Assembly: GCA_964443325.1 (NCBI GenBank)
Contig: CAYUCL010000001.1
Coordinates: forward strand, 124,001-188,000
Length of the DNA stretch: 64,000 nt
Direction: 5' to 3'
DNA from: DAOUVR01 sp034430535
GTDB taxonomy: Bacteria > Chloroflexota > Dehalococcoidia > E44-bin15
The translations under genes were made by a program, and so were the position numbers. This document shows positions 51,785 to 60,430 of this stretch, piece by piece; the first letter of the stretch is position 1, and each line of letters starts with the position of its first letter. A model generated the notes under the pieces. It made no database searches. It was not told the origin of the DNA and was given only the letters and a program-made list of their open reading frames with translations.

Positions 51785-53449
51785 ATGTTTGACAAGCGTT
51801 GGTTGGAGCAAATAAATAAGCGCAATATGGATTGGGAGAGGAAGGCATCCCTGTCGGGGGAAAGACAAAACCGCTTTGCCACAACCTCTGGAATACCCAT
51901 TAAACGGCTTTACACGCCGGTAGATATTGCCGGGATGGACTACTTAGCGAACGTAGGCTTTCCCGGTGAATACCCCTTCGTTCGCGGTATTCATCCGACG
52001 GGGCATAGAGGGCGGCTGTGGACCATGCGCATGTTCGCTGGTTTCGGCACTGCCGAGGAGACCAATCAACGCTTCAAGTATCTCCTCGACCATGGCGAAA
52101 CGGGCTTGAGCGTCGCCTTTGATATGCCTACTCTTATGGGTTACGACACCGATGCCCCGGAGGCAGGAGGGGAGTTTGGTAAGTGTGGTGTGGCAATATC
52201 CTCCCTTGCCGATATGGAGGTGCTTTTTGATGGTATACCCATAGACCAGGTGACCACATCGATGACCATCAACAGCCCAGCGGCGGTGATCTGGGCTATG
52301 TACATTGTTGCCGCTGAGAAGCGTGGCATCCCTATGGAGAGTCTGGGGGGTACAATTCAGAACGATATCCTTAAGGAATACATTGCCCAGAATGAATATC
52401 TCTTTCCACCGCAGCCTTCTATGCGTCTCGTTGTAGATACCTTCGAGTTCGGCACCAAGCACCTCCCACGATGGAATACCATCAGCATCAGCGGCTATCA
52501 TATTCGTGAGGCCGGGGCTACTGCCGCTCAGGAACTGGCCTTCACCCTGGCCGATGGCCTGACCTATGTACAGTCAGGTGTGGAACGAGGCTTGAAGGTA
52601 GACGATTTCGCCCCCAGACTGAGTTTTTTCTTCAACGCACATAATGACTTTTTTGAAGAGATTGCCAAGTTCCGCGCTGCCCGCCGCATCTGGGCAAGGG
52701 AAATGAGAAGCAGGTATGACCCCAAGGATGAGCGTTCTCTGTGGCTCCGTTTTCACACCCAGACCGCGGGCTGTACTCTGACTGCCCAGCAACCGGAGAA
52801 CAACAGCGTGCGTGTCGCCCTTCAAGCTCTAGCCGCAGTATTAGGTGGTACCCAGTCGCTGCATACCAACGCTCTGGATGAGGCCTGGGCTCTGCCTTCG
52901 GACAAGGCTGCTCTCATCGCTCTCCGGACGCAGCAAATCATTGCTCATGAGAGTGGTGTGGCGAGCACCGTCGACCCCCTGGGAGGAAGCTTTATGGTGG
53001 AGACTCTGACCAATGAGATGGAGAAGGCTTGCTCCGACTACTTCCGCAAGATAGATGCCCTGGGGGGCGTCATCCCGGCCATAGATAAGGGGTTTTTCCA
53101 GCGTGAAATCGCTGAGGCTGCCTATCGCTATCAGCAGGAGATAGAGGACGAAGAGTGCATCCTGGTCGGAGTTAACGATTATGTTGTCGATGAAACCCTG
53201 GCTATCCCCATCCTGGAGACGGACACCGAGGGCGAAAGAAGGCATCTGGAGCGTCTAAATCAGGTGCGCCGCCAGCGAGATCTCGCTGATGTGGAGCGGC
53301 GGCTCACCGAGCTTCGCCGTGCTGCTGAGGGAACGGAGAATCTCATGCCCTATCTCATGGAGGCGGTGCGTTCCTATGCCACACTGGGCGAGATCTGTGA
53401 CGTGTTCCGCGAGGTATTTGGGGTTTACCGCCCGGCGGAGGTTCTGTGA
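51785..53449 (+). CDS. Methylmalonyl-CoA mutase, large (catalytic) subunit
   Basis: 554 residues: the substrate-binding TIM barrel only, without the C-terminal cobalamin-binding domain. This matches the split mutases of archaea and many bacteria, in which a ~140-residue B12 subunit is encoded elsewhere. Typical segments are W-T-M-R-M-F-A-G-F-G-T-A-E-E-T-N, G-G-T-I-Q-N-D-I-L-K-E-Y, S-I-S-G-Y-H-I-R-E-A-G and R-F-H-T-Q-T-A-G. It interconverts R-methylmalonyl-CoA and succinyl-CoA; a related acyl-CoA mutase is possible. GAGGGG precedes the ATG. No small subunit, epimerase or MeaB lies in the window. Confidence 0.93.
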   Translation: MFDKRWLEQINKRNMDWERKASLSGERQNRFATTSGIPIKRLYTPVDIAGMDYLANVGFPGEYPFVRGIHPTGHRGRLWTMRMFAGFGTAEETNQRFKYLLDHGETGLSVAFDMPTLMGYDTDAPEAGGEFGKCGVAISSLADMEVLFDGIPIDQVTTSMTINSPAAVIWAMYIVAAEKRGIPMESLGGTIQNDILKEYIAQNEYLFPPQPSMRLVVDTFEFGTKHLPRWNTISISGYHIREAGATAAQELAFTLADGLTYVQSGVERGLKVDDFAPRLSFFFNAHNDFFEEIAKFRAARRIWAREMRSRYDPKDERSLWLRFHTQTAGCTLTAQQPENNSVRVALQALAAVLGGTQSLHTNALDEAWALPSDKAALIALRTQQIIAHESGVASTVDPLGGSFMVETLTNEMEKACSDYFRKIDALGGVIPAIDKGFFQREIAEAAYRYQQEIEDEECILVGVNDYVVDETLAIPILETDTEGERRHLERLNQVRRQRDLADVERRLTELRRAAEGTENLMPYLMEAVRSYATLGEICDVFREVFGVYRPAEVL

Positions 53450-53496
53450 TTTGGAAGGTGAGCTTCACCTCTACCCTTCGGCAAGCTCAGGACAGG

Positions 53497-53527
53497 CCCT
53501 AACCCTCCCCCTCAAGGGGGAGGGAAC
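53497..53527. repeat. Short dispersed palindrome
   Basis: AACCCTCCCCCT-CAAGGGGGAGGG, a variant of the CCTCTCCCTT element seen at 47131, in the mutase-activase gap. Confidence 0.6.
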
Positions 53528-53644
53528 AATAAAGGGGTGTCCCCAGAAGTACGTATCAGGGGGTGGTTGGGTCAAATGAATGGGTCCACCAGCTTGAATG
53601 AATGCCAGGTAGTGTGATATGATATTATTAGTAGATAGCGCAAG

Positions 53645-56600
53645 ATGAAATACTCCCTTGGTGTAGATATTGGCTCGGTCAATGCCAAACTGGCCCTCAT
53701 TGATGAAGACCACATTATAGTTAAGCTTGACACCGAAAAGGTTACATCTAGCCCCAACGCTGCGGTCGCCTCACTTATTTCAAGGCTGGGCCAGGAGTTC
53801 AGCTTTGAAGATATCGTCACCGCTGGTGTGTCTGGCTCTGGTAAAGGGGTGATACCCAAGGAGTTGGACTGGGCAATATACAGCAGCTCGTTGGCGATAT
53901 CTTCAGGACTTCTTCACTCTCATCCAGATGCTAAAACCATCTTACAGATTGGCGGCCAGACCTATCTTGTAATAGAGTTCGAGGATGCTCTGAGAAAACC
54001 GTGGAAGGTAGAATCAAACCCTCTCTGTGCCGCCGGCACGGGAAGGTTCCTCGAACAACAGGCGTATCGCATTGGCATCAGCCTCGAAGATTTTGCTAGC
54101 CTGGCGCTGGAGTGTGAAGGCAGCCCTCCACGTATAGCCGCCCGGTGCAGTGTTTTTGCCAAGACCGACCTTATTCACCTTCAACAGAAGGGCGTACAGA
54201 TGGCTGATATGCTCTATGCTTTATGTGAGAGCATTGCTCGCATGGTCACTTCAATCAAGAAGGGGATTTTCCAAGAGCCAATCTATTTTGTTGGTGGCGT
54301 GGCTGCCAATAGTGCCATTCTGAAGGCGCTCAGCGAGGCGATCTCGGCAAGAAATAAGCATCAAGTGGATGTCATTATCCCTGAGGATTACTTATACATT
54401 GAGGCTTTAGGTTCTGCCTTGCTTGCGATGGGAAGTAAGAGGACCTCCACAGTGACCCTTATACCCCAGGCAGATATCAAGCAACGCTATTTTGAAATGC
54501 CGAGGCTGGAAAAAGTCACCCAGCATGACAACAACTGGGTAGCACCAATAATAGAAGGGCCGTTTACTGGCTATCTGGGGGTCGATATTGGCTCCACCAG
54601 CACCAAGGCAGTTGTACTTGACGAATCGGGAACTAAAATACTGGCAAAGAACTACCTCATGACGGCGGGAAGGCCGGTTGATGCTATCAAGGAGGTTTTT
54701 CGGAACCTGTTGCCAGATATCGGGGGTAATGCCCGAATAGCCGGGGTAGGAATCACTGGTTCAGGAAGGTATCTGGTTGGCAGTTTTGTTGGCGCGGACT
54801 TGGTAAAGAACGAAATCACGGCACAGACAAGAGCGGCAGTAGAGATAGAGCCCGAGGCAGATATTATCGAGGTTGGTGGTCAGGACTCGAAGCTAGTTAT
54901 AAAGCGAAACAGTGTCGTTATCGACTATCAGATGAATAAAGCATGCGCCGCTGGAACTGGGAGCTTCATCGATGAACTGGCTGAGCAGCTTGGCGTTCAT
55001 GTTCAAAACGGGGAGTTCGCTGCTCTAGCATTTAAGGCACCCCATACTATCGACCTGGGTTCACGGTGTGCCGCCTTTATGGGTCAGGCGGTCGCTTCAG
55101 CCCAGCAGGAGGGCTTGCCCCTGGAGGTGATAACTGCCAGCCTCTCCAACTCGATTGCGGCAAACTACATCTCCAAGGTTCTGGGCAACAGGAAGCTGGG
55201 TGACAAGGTAATACTCACCGGAGCGGTATTCTATAACGATGCCGTTGTCTCTGCGTTTCAGCGGGCGCTTGAGGGAAGAACCATAATTGTGCCCGAACAC
55301 AAGGAGGTCAGCGGTGCAATAGGTGCGGCACTTCTGGCGAAAGAGGAACTGGGTGGGAGAGACTCGAAGTTTAAAGGTTTTCAAAACGTCATTGATAGCA
55401 ATCCTAAGATTACAACCTTCACCTGCAAAGTATGCGACATGAATTGCACCATAAGCCGAATGGAGATACCTGGCGAGAAGCCCACATTCTATGGCAGCAG
55501 ATGTGACCTCTTCGATAGCACCATTAGCCGGGAGAAGATGGAGACCGCTTTCGACGAACGCGAGAAGCTACTGTTCAAGGACTATAGAGAAAAGGCGGGA
55601 ACAGGGCCTACGGTCGGGATTCCCCGGGCGCTGATAGTATATGACTACGCACCAATGCTTATTGCTTTCCTCAACGCGCTGGGGGTCAATGTTGTCCTTT
55701 CCAGCAAGACCACCAAACAAATAATGGAGCAAGCTGTCGAGCTGAGCTATGCCGACAGTTGTTTCCCTGTTAAGCTGCTACACGGGCATGCGGAAAGTCT
55801 CAGAGATATGGACTACATCCTCTACCCAAGCGCCATTCGCATGGGGATTAAGGAGGGAGATGAGAACCAGAAGTATGCCTGCCCCTTGGTGCAGGCGTCC
55901 CCGTACATCATCCGTCAGGCTCTCGACCTGGGTAAAAAGCTGATAATACCAACCATTGACTTCAGCAGGGGCGACGCCGTGACGATAAACAGCTTTGCCG
56001 ACTGTGCAGTGCAGATGGGGTTCAGCAGGAGAAAGGGGAGGAAGGCTGGCATTGCCGGCATTAAGGCGCAACGAGAATTTGAGGAAGCAGAAGTGGAACA
56101 GGGGAAGAAGCTACTGCAACAAATTCATGACAATAACCAGTTGGGCGTTGTGATTCTTGCCCGTTCCTATATGTCGCAGGATTCAGGGGCGAACCTCGGC
56201 ATAGCTGAAAAGCTTGCCCAGCTTGATGTCGTGCCTATACCACTTACTTTTCTACCCCTTAGTTCGGTAAACGTCTATGAATACTCGGACCGGCCATACT
56301 GGTACTACGAAAGCAGGCATATAGCTGGCAGTGCCATAACCGAGGGTGACTCATCCTTATATGGGTTGCTGCTGACAAACTTTGGATGCGGCCCCAACAC
56401 TTTCATAATCAATATTGTTGAGGACATCATGGGGGGCAAGCCGCTAGGTCAACTGGAGATCGATGAACATGCCGCCGAGGCCGGCATCGTTACCCGCATT
56501 GAGGCCTTTGTCGATACCATTAAGGCGTTTGCCCGTTCCGCAGACCAGGCCAAGGGCTGGGACGATAATGCTTATCGCTCAGCCCCGGTGGCTTTGGCCT

Positions 56601-57799
56601 CAAAGAAAACGATCCTGGTACCGAGGATGGCGCCCGGCGCCGAGGCTCTAGCGGCAGCAATGGAAGCCTTTGGCGTCAGGGCCTCCGTGCTTCCCCCTTC
56701 AAATGAGCAGTCTCTCACTTATAGCAACAAGGTAACTCGGGGAACGGAGTGCCTGCCCTATCGGGTGACCCTCGGCGATTTCCTGAGATTCTTCCACGAA
56801 AACGGAAACAATGACCTGAAGCGTTTCGAGGGATTTATGCCCAGTGCCTTCGGGCCGTGCCGCTTTGGCAAGTATGTTGTGGAACAGGCCAGGGTATTCA
56901 GGGAGATGGGCTTTGATCTTTCAATACGTACCACTATATCGAACAACGCCTATCGTGACATGGGCCTTGGCCCCGCATTTGAGCGTCTGGCGTGGAGGGG
57001 CCTTGTTGCCTTTGATTACCTGCAGAAGCTTCTCTGGCGCACTCGCCCCTACGAGAAGCTGCCAGGGCAGGCGGACGAACTCTTCGAGGAATACACCACC
57101 AGGGTTGCCGAGCGCATGCGGAAGAGGGAGGACTTTGGCCATGTCCTGAGGGACGCGGTTTCCGCATTCGGCGCTGTGATTGATCCAGAGAGGCCCAAGC
57201 GGCCTCTGGTGGCGATTAACGGTGAGATCTTCTTGCGGTCCAACGAGTTCAGCAACGGCTATCTGGTGAGAGAGTGTGAGAAGGCAGGGCTTGAAGTCAT
57301 CGTCTCGTCCGTTGGAGAGTGGATAAAGTACATCCAGCACCGCAATATAGAGGACGGGGTGTGGGACAGAGATGTCAAGAAGGTTATTTCTGGTCTAATA
57401 AGGAAGCATCTGCTGAAGACCGATGAGGAGAAGGTGGCCACTGCCTTTGAGGACTTGCCTCATATGGGAGAGCCGTCAACAAAGGAAATACTGGCGTACT
57501 CTGCCAAATATCTCTCTCCCATATGTGGTAGCGAAGCGGTTCTCAGCATAGGGAGTGGGGTTGAGTGGATGGAAACCCCCCTGTTCGGCGGCGTCATATC
57601 GGTAATGCCGCATGGCTGCATGCCAGGGGGCATAGTGGCCGCTATGTCTGAAAGGTTATGCGCTGCATACGGGAAGCCTTGGATTAACCTTACCTATGAT
57701 GGTTTTCTCGAAACAACCAATCTGGAGAGAATCAACAACTTCGCCGAGATCATAAGATTCGCTGGCGCTAGCGATAGCCAGGCCACTATTGTAGGCTAG
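53645..57799 (+). CDS. Giant 2-hydroxyacyl-CoA dehydratase activase fusion (two BadF/HgdC domains + DUF2229-type region)
   Basis: 1384 residues. Domain 1 (1-~265) and domain 2 (~308-575) are ASKHA ATPases: V-D-I-G-S-V-N-A-K and V-D-I-G-S-T-S-T-K. Both keep the two cluster cysteines of HgdC-type activases (C-A-A-G-T-G-R-F with A-A-R-C-S-V-F; C-A-A-G-T-G-S-F with G-S-R-C-A-A-F). A linker with C-K-V-C-D-M-N-C and G-S-R-C-D (~592-620) leads to a DUF2229-type domain from ~654 (G-I-P-R-A-L-I-V-Y-D-Y) and a long C-terminal region (G-P-C-R-F-G-K-Y). Activases feed ATP-driven electrons to dehydratases or benzoyl-CoA reductase-like enzymes. No dehydratase subunits are adjacent, so the partner is unknown. 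Confidence 0.88.
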   Translation: MKYSLGVDIGSVNAKLALIDEDHIIVKLDTEKVTSSPNAAVASLISRLGQEFSFEDIVTAGVSGSGKGVIPKELDWAIYSSSLAISSGLLHSHPDAKTILQIGGQTYLVIEFEDALRKPWKVESNPLCAAGTGRFLEQQAYRIGISLEDFASLALECEGSPPRIAARCSVFAKTDLIHLQQKGVQMADMLYALCESIARMVTSIKKGIFQEPIYFVGGVAANSAILKALSEAISARNKHQVDVIIPEDYLYIEALGSALLAMGSKRTSTVTLIPQADIKQRYFEMPRLEKVTQHDNNWVAPIIEGPFTGYLGVDIGSTSTKAVVLDESGTKILAKNYLMTAGRPVDAIKEVFRNLLPDIGGNARIAGVGITGSGRYLVGSFVGADLVKNEITAQTRAAVEIEPEADIIEVGGQDSKLVIKRNSVVIDYQMNKACAAGTGSFIDELAEQLGVHVQNGEFAALAFKAPHTIDLGSRCAAFMGQAVASAQQEGLPLEVITASLSNSIAANYISKVLGNRKLGDKVILTGAVFYNDAVVSAFQRALEGRTIIVPEHKEVSGAIGAALLAKEELGGRDSKFKGFQNVIDSNPKITTFTCKVCDMNCTISRMEIPGEKPTFYGSRCDLFDSTISREKMETAFDEREKLLFKDYREKAGTGPTVGIPRALIVYDYAPMLIAFLNALGVNVVLSSKTTKQIMEQAVELSYADSCFPVKLLHGHAESLRDMDYILYPSAIRMGIKEGDENQKYACPLVQASPYIIRQALDLGKKLIIPTIDFSRGDAVTINSFADCAVQMGFSRRKGRKAGIAGIKAQREFEEAEVEQGKKLLQQIHDNNQLGVVILARSYMSQDSGANLGIAEKLAQLDVVPIPLTFLPLSSVNVYEYSDRPYWYYESRHIAGSAITEGDSSLYGLLLTNFGCGPNTFIINIVEDIMGGKPLGQLEIDEHAAEAGIVTRIEAFVDTIKAFARSADQAKGWDDNAYRSAPVALASKKTILVPRMAPGAEALAAAMEAFGVRASVLPPSNEQSLTYSNKVTRGTECLPYRVTLGDFLRFFHENGNNDLKRFEGFMPSAFGPCRFGKYVVEQARVFREMGFDLSIRTTISNNAYRDMGLGPAFERLAWRGLVAFDYLQKLLWRTRPYEKLPGQADELFEEYTTRVAERMRKREDFGHVLRDAVSAFGAVIDPERPKRPLVAINGEIFLRSNEFSNGYLVRECEKAGLEVIVSSVGEWIKYIQHRNIEDGVWDRDVKKVISGLIRKHLLKTDEEKVATAFEDLPHMGEPSTKEILAYSAKYLSPICGSEAVLSIGSGVEWMETPLFGGVISVMPHGCMPGGIVAAMSERLCAAYGKPWINLTYDGFLETTNLERINNFAEIIRFAGASDSQATIVG

Positions 57800-57819
57800 T
57801 GTAGATTCTCTACCCAGTT

Positions 57820-58548
57820 TCAAGCGGGGTAGCCGACCACGCTCATATAGACCACGCTTTCCTCAATGCCGTTCACGCCCAGTATCCGATTCACATCGTC
57901 ATCGAACAGAGCCTCGACCTGGCAACTCCCCAGGCCAAGGCTGACCGCTGAGAGGGCCAGGCCATGACCGGTGTGCCCTGCATCAAGATAGACGTATCTG
58001 TAAGCGCGTTGGCGGTACTTCCGCTTCGACCGGTTGAAAATGGCGGTCCACACAAACACCACGGCAGCATTGGCGCACATCCTCTGTCCCAACGCCGCCA
58101 GCGTAATGTCACGGCCAAAGTCTCCCGTTCGTAGCTCTTCTAAGGCGTGCTCTCGTATCGCATAGTGGTAAACGCCTGACTCCAGCCCTTCTACATTGTG
58201 GGCAATTACATACGTCTCTACCGGATAGAGGGCACCGGCCGAGGGGACGGTGCGGAATTCATGTCCATGCTCTGTTCTCTGGATCCCGTTTGAGGCCCAC
58301 AGCAGGTATGCCATCTGCTCCAGGCTGAGCGGCTTCTTGGCAAAGACCCGAATACTCTTGCGGCGTCGCAGCACCTCGTCCAGGGTCATGTCTTGTCCGC
58401 GTTGAGGGACGGGAAGACTTATCCTATTGCTGCCGGGATACTCCTTATAGGGTTCTGGTACGGCAACCCGGTCGAAAAGCCCCTTCTCTCTCTGGTCACG
58501 ATGGTACTTGGTGTCTTGCTGAAAAGTGTCGCCCACTCCGCCAACCAT
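57820..58548 (-). CDS. SagB/ThcOx-type nitroreductase-family oxidoreductase
   Basis: About 242 residues. R-R-R-K-S-I-R-V-F is the FMN-binding nitroreductase start. L-L-W-A-S-N-G-I-Q, T-V-P-S-A-G-A-L-Y-P-V-E-T-Y-V and G-H-T-G-H-G-L-A-L-S-A-V-S-L-G-L-G-S-C are SagB-like. SagB proteins oxidise azoline rings in peptide natural products, but no YcaO or precursor gene is near and many stand-alone members have unknown roles. ATG 58548 has GGAGG seven bases upstream. The 58555-58787 gap has only a TCCTTCTAAGAAGGA palindrome. Confidence 0.85.
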   Translation of the reverse strand: MVGGVGDTFQQDTKYHRDQREKGLFDRVAVPEPYKEYPGSNRISLPVPQRGQDMTLDEVLRRRKSIRVFAKKPLSLEQMAYLLWASNGIQRTEHGHEFRTVPSAGALYPVETYVIAHNVEGLESGVYHYAIREHALEELRTGDFGRDITLAALGQRMCANAAVVFVWTAIFNRSKRKYRQRAYRYVYLDAGHTGHGLALSAVSLGLGSCQVEALFDDDVNRILGVNGIEESVVYMSVVGYPA

Positions 58549-58787
58549 GTGCACACCTCCTGCGTCAGATAGCCTATTTTACCCCATTCGGGTAAGGCAA
58601 CGATAGCAACGGCCGTGGCTGGCTGGGTAAGGCGAGTTATGCAGCAGCGTTGTGCGGTTCACAAGGATGGGTGACACTCATTAGCGATCGGAAGGCTGGT
58701 GCAGAGCTGCATTGCCGTTTCCGTATGGCGTCCTTCTAAGAAGGATTGAACGCCTTTACTTAACTGAAACCGTTTTGTGGCGTCGTC

Positions 58788-59699
58788 TCATCTAACCATG
58801 GGCAAATGAACTTTCCGTCCCACGGCTTCGGCCACCGCGGCGATGTCCTTCATTAGATCGGCAAAATCAGCGGTCGATATCGTCTGGGCAGCATCGCTGA
58901 TGGAATCGGCGGGTGAGTAGTGCGCTTCCACGATTATCCCGTCGGCGCCACAGGCGATCGCCGCCAGGCTCATCGCTGGCACCAGATGGGCGCTGCCAGT
59001 GCCGTGGCTGGGGTCGACAATGACCGGCAGATGGGTCCGCTCTTTCAGGTAAGGGACTGCATTAAGGTCCAGGGTGAAGCGCAACTCGTTTGACAGCCCC
59101 CTGATACCACGCTCGCATAATATCACCTGCTCGTTGCCTTGCGCCATGATGTACTCCGCCGCCAGCAGGAACTCCTTATAGCTGGCGGCTAGGCCGCGCT
59201 TGAGCAGCGCTGGCTTTGACGACATGCCCACCTCATTCAACAGGGGGTAATTCTGCATGTTTCGGGAGCCTATCTGCAGGCAATCGGCGTACCCGGCCAC
59301 TAATTCAACCTCCCGGGGGTCCATCACCTCGGTGACAACCTTGAGCCCCGTCTCACGCGAAGCGGCTCGCAGATGCTCCAGCCCGGCCTTGCCCAGGCCC
59401 TGGAAATCGTAAGGTGAAGTTCTCGGCTTGAAGGCGCCGCCGCGCAGTACGGTAGCACCGGCCGCCTTGACCTCATGCGCGATACGCAGCATCTGCTCGG
59501 CGCTCTCCACGGAACACGGTCCAGCCATCACCACAAGTTCGGTTAAGCCTACCTTAACACCGTCTATGTTCACCACCGTACCTGCCGGCCTATACTCGCG
59601 ACTGGTCAGGTGACGTGGTGCCTGGCGTATGCTCCCATCAACAGGCCTGGCAGACACTATTTCTCCGGTTCTACTACTCTGGTCCAAATCGATTTTCAT
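58788..59699 (-). CDS. aroF: 3-deoxy-7-phosphoheptulonate (DAHP) synthase, type I-beta
   Basis: About 303 residues. First step of the shikimate pathway: PEP plus erythrose 4-phosphate. M-A-G-P-C-S-V-E-S, L-R-G-G-A-F-K-P-R-T-S-P-Y-x-F-Q-G, Q-I-G-S-R-N-M-Q-N and D-P-S-H-G-T-G are the family sites. The ~45-residue N-terminal segment lacks a full ferredoxin-like regulatory domain, so feedback may rest on the leader rather than the enzyme. ATG 59699 follows GGGGGT; GTG 59705 is also in frame. Controlled by the attenuator at 59728-59878. Confidence 0.95.
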   Translation of the reverse strand: MKIDLDQSSRTGEIVSARPVDGSIRQAPRHLTSREYRPAGTVVNIDGVKVGLTELVVMAGPCSVESAEQMLRIAHEVKAAGATVLRGGAFKPRTSPYDFQGLGKAGLEHLRAASRETGLKVVTEVMDPREVELVAGYADCLQIGSRNMQNYPLLNEVGMSSKPALLKRGLAASYKEFLLAAEYIMAQGNEQVILCERGIRGLSNELRFTLDLNAVPYLKERTHLPVIVDPSHGTGSAHLVPAMSLAAIACGADGIIVEAHYSPADSISDAAQTISTADFADLMKDIAAVAEAVGRKVHLPMVR

Positions 59700-59727
59700 T
59701 GTCACTACCCCCAGGAAAAATATACAT

Positions 59728-59751
59728 AAAAAACCCTCCCACCTGGGAGGG
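59728..59751 (-). terminator. Attenuator terminator upstream of aroF
   Basis: Minus strand CCCTCCCA-GG-TGGGAGGG followed by TTTTTT, 29 bases before the aroF ATG. Its 5' arm CCCTCCCAGG is fully complementary (10 bp) to CCTGGGAGGG at 59809-59800 inside the leader peptide gene, so an alternative antiterminator hairpin can form. Confidence 0.92.
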
Positions 59752-59782
59752 CTTTCTGGTTGCTCTAAATGCTGTTCGCTAT

Positions 59783-59878
59783 TTAGTTTTTACTCAATAC
59801 CCTCCCAGGCCCGCGGAGACGCGCGCTAAACCAATACCAAAAATAGAAATCGTAGCGGTTTCTGGCTAGGGTATTCAC
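59783..59878 (-). CDS. Aromatic leader peptide of the aroF attenuator
   Basis: 31 codons, GTG start with GAGGG five bases upstream, TAA stop at 59785-59783. Residues 9-17 read Y-D-F-Y-F-W-Y-W-F: eight aromatic residues in nine codons, covering Tyr, Phe and Trp. The antiterminator segment CCTGGGAGGG lies five codons after the aromatic run and ends about five codons before the stop. A ribosome stalled for aromatic tRNA would leave it free; one that reaches the stop would cover it. It is too short for ordinary gene callers. Confidence 0.9.
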   Translation of the reverse strand: MNTLARNRYDFYFWYWFSARLRGPGRVLSKN

Positions 59879-59896
59879 TTCGACCCTCAGTGTGGA

Positions 59897-59926
59897 ATGA
59901 TAACACAAACAAGGGGGGGCTGTCAA
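59897..59926 (-). promoter_or_regulatory. Promoter of the aroF leader
   Basis: Minus strand TTGACA (59926-59921), 18-base spacer, TATCAT (59902-59897). Transcription would begin near 59890, about a dozen bases before the leader GTG. Confidence 0.75.
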
Positions 59927-59980
59927 TACTCTGGAGCGTGTCTTACAACTAGCGGTCCAATACCTTAGCCCCGAAGGGGC

Positions 59981-60032
59981 AAACCCACCGCCTTTATTTA
60001 CGGTGGGTTTTGCTTCGCTCCACCCACCCTAC
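59981..60032. repeat. GTAG-type palindrome, family C copy 3 (partial)
   Basis: AAACCCACCG...CGGTGGGTTTTGC followed by CTCCACCCACCCTAC matches the 3' half of the family C copy at 18536. The gene-free stretch 59931-60430 also has TACCCTTCACTCTGTGAAGGGTA (60167-60189) and CCCTGAGCCTGTCGAAGGG (60270-60288). Confidence 0.7.
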
Positions 60033-60384
60033 AAGCCTTCCCCCCTCCCTTGACCCACCTGCCAGCACTGAAATGTAGTTCTGCTCCGACAGGTCGGAGA
60101 GACCCCTGCCAGAAGGGAGCCCCCTCTAGGTGTCCTTGTAAGGTGAGCAATACAATTTGTCATTCTACCCTTCACTCTGTGAAGGGTAGAATCTCAACAC
60201 GATCAGGGCGGGCTCTGGCAAAGAATCTAACTCCCTCCCGTTAGGGAAGGGAGGACTTATTCCCGTTCCCCCTGAGCCTGTCGAAGGGCTCACCACGAAC
60301 GGTGTTGGCCTCTGTATGTCTCATTAATTACTCCGTTCGACCCAGGGCAGCAACTACCATACGAGTTGGCCGCATTGTGCAAGG

Positions 60385-60413
60385 TTGCGCTATTGGGATT
60401 TGCTTGCTATCAT
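60385..60413 (+). promoter_or_regulatory. Possible promoter of the MetE-like gene
   Basis: TTGCGC (60385-60390), 17-base spacer, TATCAT (60408-60413). The -10 box is one mismatch from consensus. The first ATG (60431) is only 18 bases on, which argues for a later start or a leaderless-like message. Confidence 0.5.
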
Positions 60414-60430
60414 TTTCTTAGGTACTCAAT

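Noticed and set aside
57820..58548. RiPP biosynthesis cluster around the SagB-like gene
   Set aside because: No YcaO cyclodehydratase, no precursor peptide with a Cys/Ser/Thr-rich core and no dedicated exporter are adjacent.
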